A stretch of DNA of 64,000 nucleotides from Lachnospiraceae bacterium (GTDB lineage Bacteria; Bacillota; Clostridia; Lachnospirales; Lachnospiraceae), in the NCBI GenBank assembly GCA_030523275.1, contig JAUNIX010000013.1, forward strand, positions 17,483 through 81,482. The letters run 5' to 3'. Below, one piece after another: positions 36,176 through 44,451 of this stretch. The translations under genes were made by a program, and so were the position numbers. A model generated the notes under the pieces. The model had not been told where the DNA came from and did no database searches. It saw only the letters and a list, made by a program, of their open reading frames with translations. Numbering within the stretch: the first letter of the stretch is position 1; each line of letters starts with the position of its first letter.

Positions 36176-36565
36176 TCAATTTTTATTTTCAAAAATATCT
36201 AAATTTACGATCATAGATGCCAAACGGATATTTTCTGTCTCCCCAGACACAATGTCTGCTGTTAACATTAGATATTCACCGGTATTTACACTGCCAAGAA
36301 GCGTGCTTTGCTTTTTCGTGTCCCAGTCTAACACTTTTAAAATTCCAACTTCTTCCCCATTGCAATCCAATAATAAAAATTTATCATCTTTTTTACCGAA
36401 TCCTTTCACATGGGGACCTTCGATATAAATATTATCTTTATCAAAACGCACATCATCAATATACGTCATATAGGAAGCGTGTTCATGCACCCACATGACT
36501 CTGTCATAATTTTGCCTTTGCTGTTCTTTTTGTTCTTCTGAAACTTTTCTTTTATGAAAAAACAT
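36176..36565 (-). CDS. hypothetical protein
   Basis: A 129-aa soluble protein with no signal peptide. A charged N-terminal helix (KRKVSEEQKEQQRQNYDRV) is followed by a beta-rich domain with YIDDVRFDKDNIYIEG, FLLLDCNGEEVG and NTGEYLMLTADIVSG. An AAAGGGG site supports the start. I do not recognise the family. It lies between the acidic lipoprotein and two gene remnants. Confidence 0.5.
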   Translation of the reverse strand: MFFHKRKVSEEQKEQQRQNYDRVMWVHEHASYMTYIDDVRFDKDNIYIEGPHVKGFGKKDDKFLLLDCNGEEVGILKVLDWDTKKQSTLLGSVNTGEYLMLTADIVSGETENIRLASMIVNLDIFENKN

Positions 36566-36588
36566 TTTTCTTCCCCTTTCTTATTCTG

Positions 36589-36768
36589 TTATACTTTTAT
36601 TCTCGTCTTCACTTTTCCATCGCCATATGCGACATATCGTCCACCATCTTGATCCTCAAACGTGAAATAATACTCTACATCCTTATATTCATCTACATTT
36701 TCTATCTGCTCTATCTCAAACTTCTTAACCGTTATTTCCTGCTGTTTATTGGGACTGCTATTGCCAAT
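36589..36768 (-). pseudogene. 3' remnant of an unidentified gene
   Basis: An open stretch of 59 codons on the minus strand reads ...QEITVKKFEIEQIENVD... and ends ...GGRYVAYGDGKVKTRIKV before a stop. It has no ATG, GTG or TTG start in frame, and a stop precedes it. The composition is that of real protein, so it looks like the tail of a gene whose front is lost. Its broken end coincides with one of two 16-base repeats (36752-36767). Confidence 0.45.
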
Positions 36769-36800
36769 TTAATCGTACCAAAAAGGACTACTATTGCCAA
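36752..36800. repeat. two 16-bp direct repeats 33 bp apart
   Basis: Copies at 36752-36767 and 36785-36800 match at 15 of 16 bases (core CTATTGCCAA). They lie exactly between two decayed gene pieces. Multiple short end repeats of this kind occur in IS21-type elements, so this may be a stranded transposon end. That link is a guess. Confidence 0.4.
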
Positions 36801-36828
36801 CCTCATTATTTGTAATAATTTAACTTAA

Positions 36829-37343
36829 TTTCTTAACAAATATTTACAATTCTTCTATTATGGTAATGAAGATTGGAATCCTATCTTTCTAACCATCATT
36901 TGAATTTGATTCCCATGATGCAAATCAATCCAAATGTATTTCACAGTGACTTAAGAGAACTGATTGCATTATTGCAATGTAATTCAGATATACAGAAGAT
37001 AAAAAATTTAATAAATAGTGATACTCGATACCGCTATTTATCAGAAGAAACATTTGAACTATTCATGGTTCTCTCTGATGAAAAAGCATCTTTCAAACAA
37101 CTAAAGGAATACGTAAATATGAATCCGAACAAAGAGGAGGCGTATGATATGTGCAGAGCATTTGACCAATTAAGAGAAGAAGGACGTATGATTGGACGTG
37201 AAGAAGGGCGAACCATTGGACGCCAAGAGGGGGAATATGAGTTAAACCGCCTATATGCTGCCCTCGTTTCACAAAAACGATTTAATGATTTGGAAGCGGA
37301 GCGTTTTTTATTTCATAGAAAATTACAACGTAATTTCCTATGA
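36829..37343 (+). pseudogene. decayed Rpn-family nuclease gene
   Basis: The main frame (from 36873) gives 156 residues that align along their length with the C-terminal half of the intact Rpn protein at 50787-51743. Shared blocks are LRELIALLQCNS, RYRYLSEETFE and YDMCRAF. The preceding piece of the same protein, YYGNEDWN, is in a different frame at 36856-36879. This shows a deletion or frameshift, and the nuclease domain is missing. The last dozen codons are not Rpn sequence but the hairpin repeat at 37310-37346, which supplies the stop. Confidence 0.75.
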
Positions 37344-37346
37344 AAT
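37310..37346. repeat. 37-bp hairpin repeat, copy C
   Basis: Sixteen-base arms (37310-37325 and 37331-37346, one mismatch) and a five-base CAACG loop. It has the same design as copies at 11491 and 11853. It forms the 3' end of the Rpn remnant and lies 12 bases from the stop of the convergent ClC gene, so it may also end both transcripts. Confidence 0.65.
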
Positions 37347-37358
37347 AAAATATTTTAT

Positions 37359-38933
37359 CTACAGTGGTATCTCCACTTCGACTTCACCACTGATAATCTG
37401 GTAAGAATCCATGATCATCCGCAAATACTCTTTCTCGGCTAATACCAGTAATGTATCGCCACTTCGTATCATTGTATCCCCACTTGGAACTACTTCCTGA
37501 TTACCACGGCGGATACCGGCGATAATACTGTGTTCCGGCCATGGCAAATTACAGATCATTTCATCGCATGCCATAGACTGACTCCCAACCATAAAGGTAA
37601 GTACTACTGTTCCTTCTCCCTCATCCTCTGGTGCTTTACCCGCTTTGGCAATATTTCTACCGAGCAAACTTTCATAGATTGGCTCTACTCCTGTCATATG
37701 AGCCACCATATAAGCAGTAATACTGACCACAGCCAATGGAAGCAAATGCTCGAATCCACCGGTCATCTCAGCAATCAAAATAATACCAGTAATCGGTGCT
37801 CGTACAATCGAAGTAAAAAACCCTGCCATACCAAGAATAATAAAACTCGAAAGATAGATCGGGGAAATAGAAAACTGCTCACAGGCAACACTTCCAAAAA
37901 TTGCACCAACATACGATCCGGCAATTAACAATGGAAAAAAGATACCTCCTGGCGCACTTGAGCCAAAACTAATGGAAGAAAATAAACTTTTGACAACTAA
38001 CAATAATAAAAGTACACCAAGTGGCGGACAATTTTCTGTCACCAATTCAATCATTGCATGTCCACCGGCTAGAACGTTTGGCAGCAGATATGCCAAAATT
38101 CCAGCACACAAAAAAGGAATCATCATCTTAACTTCCATGCGCACACCTTTTAATTTTCCATACAAATCCTGTCCTTTTAATAATAATGTACTATACAAAA
38201 CACCTAACAGTCCTAACAGCACACCTAGTACTAACAAGAATCCATAATATTTTAATGGAATCGTATCTGGAATATGAAAACGAAATACGGGTGCCATACC
38301 AAAGGCATTTTTGGATATAAAATCTGAAGTCACACATCCCGCCAACACGCAAACTAACATCGATGAATTAAAATTCTTCTGAATTTCTTCCAATGCAAAT
38401 ACAACTCCGGCAATCGGAGCATTAAATGCCGCTGATAGTCCAGCTCCAGCTCCACAAGTAATCAAATATCGTTCCTTTGTCTTATCCATTTTCGCCACTT
38501 TGGCAAATCCTTTTCCTGCCATCGCACCCAATTGAACAGATGGACCTTCCCGTCCAAGAGACAATCCACCAACAATGCAAAGTGTTCCACCAACTACTTT
38601 AGAAACCAGTAATTTCCACCAATTAACATCAAAATATCCTTTTAATTCTCCCTGGACCTGTGGAATACCCGAACCGGAACACATTCCTTCCCAGGCAACA
38701 ATCTTGGCAACAAAAAATGCCAAAATCATCAAACACACAAACCATAAAAGCATGTATGCCAAATTCCCTTTCGTAAAACCAATGACATGAAACAGGATAG
38801 TTTCTGCCTGTCCCAGTAGGAAACGATAGAGTACAGTAACCGCAGCCGATGCAATTCCGATCAAAATGCCAAATAGAATCATTTTAATCGGCAGCCACCT
38901 GCGTTCCTGTACAATTTGTAATGTCGTTTTCAA
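37359..38933 (-). CDS. ClC-family chloride channel/transporter with TrkA-C domain
   Basis: A 524-aa membrane protein. Residues 1-430 are the ClC fold with GSGIPQV (anion site), GREGPSVQ with the gating Glu, GAGAGLSAAFNAPIAGV, and SFGSSAPGGIFFP near the second half. FFTSIVRAPITGI is also present. The last 80 residues are a TrkA-C/RCK-C regulatory domain (VVPSGDTMIRSGDTLLVLA), a fusion common in Clostridia. The preferred start is TTG at 38933 with AGGAG seven bases upstream; GTG at 38942 is the alternative. Anion or proton-coupled transport cannot be separated by eye. Confidence 0.92.
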   Translation of the reverse strand: MKTTLQIVQERRWLPIKMILFGILIGIASAAVTVLYRFLLGQAETILFHVIGFTKGNLAYMLLWFVCLMILAFFVAKIVAWEGMCSGSGIPQVQGELKGYFDVNWWKLLVSKVVGGTLCIVGGLSLGREGPSVQLGAMAGKGFAKVAKMDKTKERYLITCGAGAGLSAAFNAPIAGVVFALEEIQKNFNSSMLVCVLAGCVTSDFISKNAFGMAPVFRFHIPDTIPLKYYGFLLVLGVLLGLLGVLYSTLLLKGQDLYGKLKGVRMEVKMMIPFLCAGILAYLLPNVLAGGHAMIELVTENCPPLGVLLLLLVVKSLFSSISFGSSAPGGIFFPLLIAGSYVGAIFGSVACEQFSISPIYLSSFIILGMAGFFTSIVRAPITGIILIAEMTGGFEHLLPLAVVSITAYMVAHMTGVEPIYESLLGRNIAKAGKAPEDEGEGTVVLTFMVGSQSMACDEMICNLPWPEHSIIAGIRRGNQEVVPSGDTMIRSGDTLLVLAEKEYLRMIMDSYQIISGEVEVEIPL

Positions 38934-39141
38934 TTTTTTCACTCCTCTTTTTTCTCTCGTACTTTCACAACAATTTCTATCATTGCAACTATTTTTCCAT
39001 TTTATTATAATTGTTCTTTGCTTTACTCGCAACATTTTATAAAAATTACATAAATTTACAATTATAATAGCATGCAATTTCATCTATTTCAACCATTATT
39101 TTACATTTTTCATAAAACTTCGCAAACTAAATATATATTCA

Positions 39142-39170
39142 TTGACATCACATTTGTTTTATGTTAAATT
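39142..39170 (+). promoter_or_regulatory. promoter of the leuA T-box leader
   Basis: TTGACA (39142-39147) and TAAATT (39165-39170) are 17 bases apart, just before the T-box leader. Between this promoter and the ClC start (38934-39141) the DNA is AT-rich and shows no gene. Confidence 0.7.
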
Positions 39171-39186
39171 AATTTATATATTCGAA

Positions 39187-39456
39187 ATACGTTGATAAGG
39201 AATAGTAGGATTTCTAAAGTTATCAGAGAGTTGTTGGTTGGTGTGAAACAATGGCTGACGAAATCTGAACTCGCCTTTGAGTAGCTCGCTGAACTTATAG
39301 TAGGTGGAGTCGGAGCCTGACCGTTATCAGACAGGGAGATATAAAACTGCAAAGTTCGTATCGAATTGAGTGCGTACATGAGCAATATGTACGAATAAGA
39401 GTGGTACCACGGAAGATGTTTATAATCCTTCGTCTCTTCAATGATAGAGACGAAGG
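39187..39456 (+). ncRNA. T-box riboswitch, leucine-specific
   Basis: A full T-box leader. The stem I start has a GATAAGGAATAGTAGG kink-turn segment and the AGAGAGTTGTTGGTTGGTGTGAAAC distal part. The specifier region is GAACTCGCCTTTGAGTAG, and the antiterminator T-box AGAGTGGTACCACGG lies at 39399-39412. The codon at the specifier position reads CTC (leucine), matching leuA downstream. Uncharged tRNA-Leu would pair with the T-box and prevent the terminator that follows. Confidence 0.92.
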
Positions 39457-39462
39457 TTTTTT
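39427..39462 (+). terminator. T-box-controlled terminator
   Basis: Eleven-base arms (39427-39437 and 39446-39456) and a run of six T residues, directly after the T-box sequence. Confidence 0.9.
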
Positions 39463-39569
39463 ATTTGTCTAGATGAATAAGAAGTCTTCCAACCCAGATT
39501 GTACTGCGTTATAACTGGCGAACTACAGTTTGTTACCATTCATGATGATTTTAGAAAGGAATTTGAAAA

Positions 39570-41237
39570 ATGAAGAACGCAAACAAATATCAAAGAGCTT
39601 ATTTTATGCCACCAGAAGATTGTTTTGACTGGGTAAAAAAAGAGTATATCGAGGCACCTCCAACATGGTGTAGTGTTGACTTACGAGATGGAAATCAGGC
39701 ACTGATTATTCCTATGAGCCTTGAAGAAAAAATTGAATTCTTCAAATATTTAGTAAAAGTTGGTTTTAAAGAAATCGAAGTTGGTTTTCCTGCTGCTTCT
39801 GAAACAGAATATGAGTTTTTACGTGCTCTGATCGAACAGGATTTGATCCCTGATGATGTAACAATCCAGGTATTAACTCAAGCAAGAGAACACATTATCC
39901 GCAAAACATTCGATTCCTTAGAAGGATGTAAAAAAGCAATCGTACATGTATATAATTCTACTTCTGTTGCACAAAGAGAACAGGTATTCAAAAAATCCAA
40001 AGAAGAAATCTTAAAGATTGCAACAGATGGAGCTAAATTATTAAAAGAATTGGCAGATGAGACAGATGGAAACTTCTTATTTGAATATTCACCAGAAAGT
40101 TTTACTGGAACAGAACCAGAATATGCACTGGAAGTTTGTAATGCAGTTATCGATATCTGGCAGCCTCGTCCAGACTGGAAAGTCATCATGAATCTGCCGG
40201 TTACAGTAGAACACTCATTGCCACATGTATATGCTTCTCAAATCGAATACATGAGCAAACATATGCACAATCGTGAAAATGTCATTCTTTCTCTTCATCC
40301 ACATAACGATCGTGGATGTGGTGTTGCTGATACAGAACTTGCACTGCTTGCTGGGGCTGACCGTGTAGAAGGTACTTTATTTGGTAATGGAGAACGTACT
40401 GGTAATGTTGATGTCGTTACATTAGCTTTGAATATGTATGTTCATGGTGTTGATCCAAAATTAAATTTCGAAAATATTTCAGAACTGAAAGAAGCTTATG
40501 AACGTCTGACAAGAATGCATGTTGATGATCGAGCTCCATATGCCGGAAAATTAGTATTTGCTGCATTCTCCGGTTCCCATCAGGATGCCATTGCAAAAGG
40601 TATGAAATGGAAAGAAGAAAAGGATCCTGATCACTGGACAGTACCTTATCTGCCAATCGATCCACATGATGTTGGACGTGAATATGAAGGTGATGTTATC
40701 CGTATCAACAGTCAATCCGGTAAAGGTGGTGTTGCTTACATCTTAGAACAAAATTTCGGCTATCGTATTCCTACTAAGATGCGTGAAGATGTCGGATACA
40801 CCGTAAAAGGTGTTTCTGATCATAAACATAAAGAATTACTGCCAAATGAAATACTCGACATCTTTACTCAAAAATATGTCAATATTGAAACAACAATCAA
40901 ATTAATCGAAGTTCATTTTGTACAGAAAAATGGCGGTATCGAGACGGAAGTGACATTAGGCTTCGGTGGAGTTTTGAAAGTATATCATGGAAAAGGAAAC
41001 GGTCGTCTTGATGCCATCAGCAATGCTTTAAAGAAACATGGCATTCTTGATTACAAAATTTTAGATTATAAAGAACATTCTTTATCTAAAGGATCAAACT
41101 CCGAAGCATGTGCATACGTTCAGTTACAATTACCAAACGGCAAGATCGTATGGGGTGCCGGCATCCATCCAGATATCATCGATGCATCTGCAAGAGCGTT
41201 ATTTAGTGCTGTCAACAGAGCTATGACTGAAAGATAG
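39570..41237 (+). CDS. leuA: 2-isopropylmalate synthase
   Basis: A 555-aa enzyme making 2-isopropylmalate from acetyl-CoA and 2-oxoisovalerate, the first step to leucine. It belongs to the long LeuA type. The catalytic start CSVDLRDGNQAL, the KEIEVGFPAASETEYEF block, the metal-binding LHPHNDRGCGVADTE and GTLFGNGERTGNVD are intact. The C-terminal 120 residues are the leucine-sensing domain. AGAAAGGA precedes the ATG. Regulation is by the leucine T-box; it is a single-gene unit with no other leu genes nearby. Confidence 0.97.
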   Translation: MKNANKYQRAYFMPPEDCFDWVKKEYIEAPPTWCSVDLRDGNQALIIPMSLEEKIEFFKYLVKVGFKEIEVGFPAASETEYEFLRALIEQDLIPDDVTIQVLTQAREHIIRKTFDSLEGCKKAIVHVYNSTSVAQREQVFKKSKEEILKIATDGAKLLKELADETDGNFLFEYSPESFTGTEPEYALEVCNAVIDIWQPRPDWKVIMNLPVTVEHSLPHVYASQIEYMSKHMHNRENVILSLHPHNDRGCGVADTELALLAGADRVEGTLFGNGERTGNVDVVTLALNMYVHGVDPKLNFENISELKEAYERLTRMHVDDRAPYAGKLVFAAFSGSHQDAIAKGMKWKEEKDPDHWTVPYLPIDPHDVGREYEGDVIRINSQSGKGGVAYILEQNFGYRIPTKMREDVGYTVKGVSDHKHKELLPNEILDIFTQKYVNIETTIKLIEVHFVQKNGGIETEVTLGFGGVLKVYHGKGNGRLDAISNALKKHGILDYKILDYKEHSLSKGSNSEACAYVQLQLPNGKIVWGAGIHPDIIDASARALFSAVNRAMTER

Positions 41238-41254
41238 CAATCATAACATAAGAA

Positions 41255-41290
41255 AAAGAGTTTCGCAAACATGCGAAACTCTTTATTTTT
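41255..41290. terminator. terminator between leuA and the amidase gene
   Basis: Exact 13-base arms (41255-41267 and 41272-41284), then a T-rich tract on plus. The minus-strand side has AAAAA upstream. It overlaps the amidase stop codon. Confidence 0.85.
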
Positions 41291-42203
41291 GTAAACAAAA
41301 TTGATTGAATAACGAGCGAAGTGTTTCAAAAAATCCTTCTTTTGTAGGGGCAGAACCTGTTGAATTTTGTTCTTTTGTCTCTTCCGGGAAAAATGTTTGG
41401 TATGTCGTTTTTCGACGAATATCAGTATTTCTACTAATTGTTGTAATTTTTTCTTTGACATTTGTCATTTTCGGAAGTGGTTTTTCTCCTTTTTTATGTA
41501 GTCCATAATAGCGTGCAATTCCACGCGCATCTGCGAGAGCGAGTTCCTTTAAATCGTCATCTGTCCTCAGATACTCTTTATAATCTACCCCATGATCGAC
41601 AAATCCATGTTCGACAATGATTGCCGTATATCCACGCTCAATTCCTTCTCGAACGATATGATAATAATCTGCCAGTTCTCCATTCGGATATTTACTGTTA
41701 TTTTCTGATATTCTCTTTAAAATCCCCTGATTCTCCAAACCTACATTGGTAAGTTCTTCAAGTATCTGGGATCCTAATTCATCTCCACTTCTTGCAAGCT
41801 TCTTTTGGTAAACTTCCCTTGCTGTCAACACGGTACAACCATTATCATAATCAGAAACATCTCCAGACGCATTGTTATGCAGACTGACTAAAACATCGGC
41901 CTTATCTTTCGAGGCCTTCTTTGTACGATATGGCAATGATACAAATGTATCATCAATTCTTGTCATTTTTACTGTAACATTCTCGTATGTCTCAAGCTCT
42001 TCTTTTAAATAAAGAGCAATCTTTAGATTTAAATTTTTCTCGTATACTGCATCGCCAAACCATTCCGCAGTCGCTCCGGAATCTTTACCTCCATGCCCTG
42101 GATCTAACTCGATGGTCAATGTTTTATTGGACGCACTGACTGGCATAGATAAGAACTGACACATCAGACATACCATCATTAAATAAACAATCTTTTTTTT
42201 CAT
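41283..42203 (-). CDS. exported N-acetylmuramoyl-L-alanine amidase
   Basis: A 306-aa secreted amidase. The signal peptide covers residues 1-25 (cleavage probably after VSAS). The Amidase_3 zinc domain spans about 30-235 with ELDPGHGG, Glu in AVYEKNLN, VSLHNNAS and IIVEHGFVDH. The C-terminal 65 residues are a charged, probably disordered tail with two further short helices. It cleaves MurNAc-alanine bonds in the wall during growth, separation or sporulation. No strong ribosome binding site is visible ahead of the chosen ATG. A terminator hairpin lies between it and the PfkB kinase gene. Confidence 0.9.
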   Translation of the reverse strand: MKKKIVYLMMVCLMCQFLSMPVSASNKTLTIELDPGHGGKDSGATAEWFGDAVYEKNLNLKIALYLKEELETYENVTVKMTRIDDTFVSLPYRTKKASKDKADVLVSLHNNASGDVSDYDNGCTVLTAREVYQKKLARSGDELGSQILEELTNVGLENQGILKRISENNSKYPNGELADYYHIVREGIERGYTAIIVEHGFVDHGVDYKEYLRTDDDLKELALADARGIARYYGLHKKGEKPLPKMTNVKEKITTISRNTDIRRKTTYQTFFPEETKEQNSTGSAPTKEGFFETLRSLFNQFCLQK

Positions 42204-42223
42204 ATTATATTCATAAAACGATA

Positions 42224-42252
42224 AAGCCGCTGAGGAATATCCACAGCGGCTT
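42224..42252 (-). terminator. terminator of the PfkB kinase gene
   Basis: Nine-base GC-rich arms (AAGCCGCTG with CAGCGGCTT) with a T-rich tail on minus, 12 bases past the kinase stop. Confidence 0.75.
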
Positions 42253-42264
42253 ATCCAAGTCTCC

Positions 42265-43200
42265 TTATAATTCAATTAATTCAACCTGCTTGCTTAAAGC
42301 ATCAACAATTTCTTTGGATGCAGATTTTGTACCCTGTGTTGTTACAGAACCTGCAGAAATTGCCATTGCGAGTTTAATACTGTCTTCTAAAGAACAATTA
42401 TTTTGCAGACCAAGAGCAAAGGCTGCATCCATAGCAGCACCTGCACCTACCGTTGAATGTGTTTCAACTTTCAATGCCGGGCTATGATAACATTTATCCT
42501 CTGTAATAAATAAAGCCCCCATCGCTCCTCTGGAAATACATACAACGCCAACACCATACTGCTCAATAATACGATGACCCATATCAATCAAGCCTTCTTC
42601 ACTTACGCTAAATTCCATATCATAATAAGCTTCGATTTCTTGCTTATCAGGCTTAATAATATCTGGTTTTGCACTCAAACTTGTCTTCATCAAATCGCCA
42701 TTTACATCCAAGACAACTTTTGAGCCCTTTGACTTTACCTCTTCTGTTAATTCCGCATAGATAGTATCAGGACATCCTCTTGGAATACTTCCGGAAAATA
42801 CAAACACAGTATCTTCTCCTGCATAACCAAGAATTTTCTCTTTTAAAGCCTGCACATCCGATGGATTTACAACTGGTCCCGGTTCATTAAATTCTGTTAC
42901 AAATCCATTGTCTTCTACAATTTTTAAGTTTGTTCTGGTATCGCCGGCAATTTTAACGAAATCACTTGGAATTCCCATACCTTCTAAGATCAGTTCAATT
43001 CTTTCCCCGTTTATTCCGCCCAAAAATCCGGTAGCTACAGAATCTTCTCTTCCTAATGCCTTAATTGTCTTAGAAGCAATAATACCATTACCAGCAGCGT
43101 CACGAATGACATCCGTAATATGATTTACTCCGCCATGTTCATAATTTGTCAAGTTACCTGTTTTATCCATAGAAGGATTAAGTGTTACTGTTACGATCAT
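42265..43200 (-). CDS. PfkB-family hexose-phosphate kinase (1-phosphofructokinase-like)
   Basis: A 311-aa cytosolic protein of the FruK/LacC subgroup: IVTVTLNPSMDKT at the N-terminus, AAGNGIIASKTIKALG, and SGSIPRGCPDTIY. The anion-hole region reads TVGAGAAMDAAF. In the family this last motif is GAGDSM, and the Asp after GAG is the catalytic base; here that position is Ala with an Asp three residues later. The KPN-type motif is KPD. It may be weak, altered in specificity or regulatory. It is not beside any PTS gene. A near-consensus promoter lies upstream. Confidence 0.82.
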   Translation of the reverse strand: MIVTVTLNPSMDKTGNLTNYEHGGVNHITDVIRDAAGNGIIASKTIKALGREDSVATGFLGGINGERIELILEGMGIPSDFVKIAGDTRTNLKIVEDNGFVTEFNEPGPVVNPSDVQALKEKILGYAGEDTVFVFSGSIPRGCPDTIYAELTEEVKSKGSKVVLDVNGDLMKTSLSAKPDIIKPDKQEIEAYYDMEFSVSEEGLIDMGHRIIEQYGVGVVCISRGAMGALFITEDKCYHSPALKVETHSTVGAGAAMDAAFALGLQNNCSLEDSIKLAMAISAGSVTTQGTKSASKEIVDALSKQVELIEL

Positions 43201-43268
43201 TGTCCTTGCCCCTTTGCTGTAAATTTAACCTGAAATGACATTATCGTCACTCAACTTACTGTTTCATA

Positions 43269-43297
43269 ATTATATCATACTGCTCATAATTATTCAA
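43269..43297 (-). promoter_or_regulatory. promoter of the PfkB kinase gene
   Basis: On the minus strand TTGAAT (43292-43297) and TATAAT (43269-43274) are separated by 17 bases, about 70 bases before the coding start. Confidence 0.75.
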
Positions 43298-43362
43298 TTT
43301 GTTGCTGAAAACTTTTATGATTCCTTCTCCCATATTATTGAGCAAATATTACAAATGAATAC

Positions 43363-44016
43363 TTAATCAAATAAGATAACTTCTCCGTCCAGATCGGCAT
43401 AATAAACCTGATTTCCTTCTTCCAGATGAATCGCACCACCAGAAGCTTCTGTCAATTTCTTCTTTATCCGTTCCTTTTTTGCAACCGGAACCACCAGATT
43501 CACAGTTACACTGTCTGTAAACTGTGTATCTACGATCGAAATATTTTCTGTCGCTGCAATATACTGGATTTTTCCGTAGAAGGAATAATCACATATGAAT
43601 GTTATCATACAGGCAAGCTTCTTTTCTATGACGGTACTGGCTTCAATTCCGGCTTGAACACTTTTTGTATACGCTCTTACCAGACCTCCTGTTCCTAAAA
43701 GAGTTCCACCAAAATACCGAATCACAACCGCAACTACATTATACAATTGCTGTCCAGATAAAACCTCCAACATCGGTCTCCCCGCTGTTCCGCTTGGCTC
43801 TCCATCATCACTGCACCGCTCAAGAAGATGATCTGTGCCAACACGGAAAGCATAACAGTGGTGCCTTGCATCCCAGTATTGTTTCCGTATTTTTTCAATG
43901 AAAGATAACGCTTCTTCTTCCGACTCTACCAATGCAATCTTTGCTATAAAACGGGATTTCTTTTCCACGATCTCATCTGTCCCGTCTTCAAAAATAGTCC
44001 TGTATGATTCTAGCAT
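43363..44016 (-). CDS. YigZ/IMPACT family protein
   Basis: A 217-aa cytosolic protein of the UPF0029 (YigZ) family. The N-terminal domain has KKSRFIAKIALV, WDARHHCYAFRVG, CSDDGEPSGTAGRPML and VVIRYFGGTLLGTGGLVRAY. A C-terminal DUF1949 domain follows (SVTVNLVVPVAKKERI). Family members are linked to translation-related functions but no reaction is settled. GGAG precedes the ATG, nine bases after the small upstream gene. Confidence 0.93.
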   Translation of the reverse strand: MLESYRTIFEDGTDEIVEKKSRFIAKIALVESEEEALSFIEKIRKQYWDARHHCYAFRVGTDHLLERCSDDGEPSGTAGRPMLEVLSGQQLYNVVAVVIRYFGGTLLGTGGLVRAYTKSVQAGIEASTVIEKKLACMITFICDYSFYGKIQYIAATENISIVDTQFTDSVTVNLVVPVAKKERIKKKLTEASGGAIHLEEGNQVYYADLDGEVILFD

Positions 44017-44025
44017 AGTTTTCTC

Positions 44026-44310
44026 CTACTCCTGCTCTTCGAAATAAGCATCCAGAGTCTCTGGAAGCGATACGGGCGTGACATCATAATGAATCAGATA
44101 ATTCGCCAGTTCTTCCGCCACCATTCTCGATTCTGTAATGCCCTTTTCTTCTGCATATTCAAATTCTTTCTGATTATCATAGTATTTCTTTTCTAAGCGA
44201 ATTCCGTAGGCCTCTTCAGCCTCGTTGAATTGTATATAATAATATACAATAAAATCCTTATGATTTCCAGTTTCAAATTCCTTACTTCCTATAAACATTA
44301 ACTTATCCAT
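44026..44310 (-). CDS. small hypothetical protein (DUF6514-like)
   Basis: A 94-aa soluble acidic protein with a Tyr-rich strand region (FIVYYYIQFNEAEEAYGIRLEKKYYDN). A helix (ESRMVAEELANYLIHYDVTPVSLPETL) follows. The shape resembles the small DUF6514 family found in Clostridia; no function is known. AAAGGGTG precedes the ATG. Probably co-transcribed with YigZ. Confidence 0.6.
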   Translation of the reverse strand: MDKLMFIGSKEFETGNHKDFIVYYYIQFNEAEEAYGIRLEKKYYDNQKEFEYAEEKGITESRMVAEELANYLIHYDVTPVSLPETLDAYFEEQE

Positions 44311-44401
44311 TTTAGATACACCCTTTCGTTTTCATCTTTGTATATTTTTGTAAATTCATGCATATTATACCATATTGAGTATGAGTATAAAAGCTTTTTC
44401 A

Positions 44402-44430
44402 TTTACTAATTTGCCTCAGTTTGTTATAAT
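44402..44430 (+). promoter_or_regulatory. promoter of the PBP-like gene
   Basis: TTTACT (44402-44407) and TATAAT (44425-44430) are 17 bases apart. The ATG with GAAGGAGG follows 21 bases later, so the leader is very short. Confidence 0.65.
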
Positions 44431-44451
44431 ATCAACGAAGGAGGAACTCAA

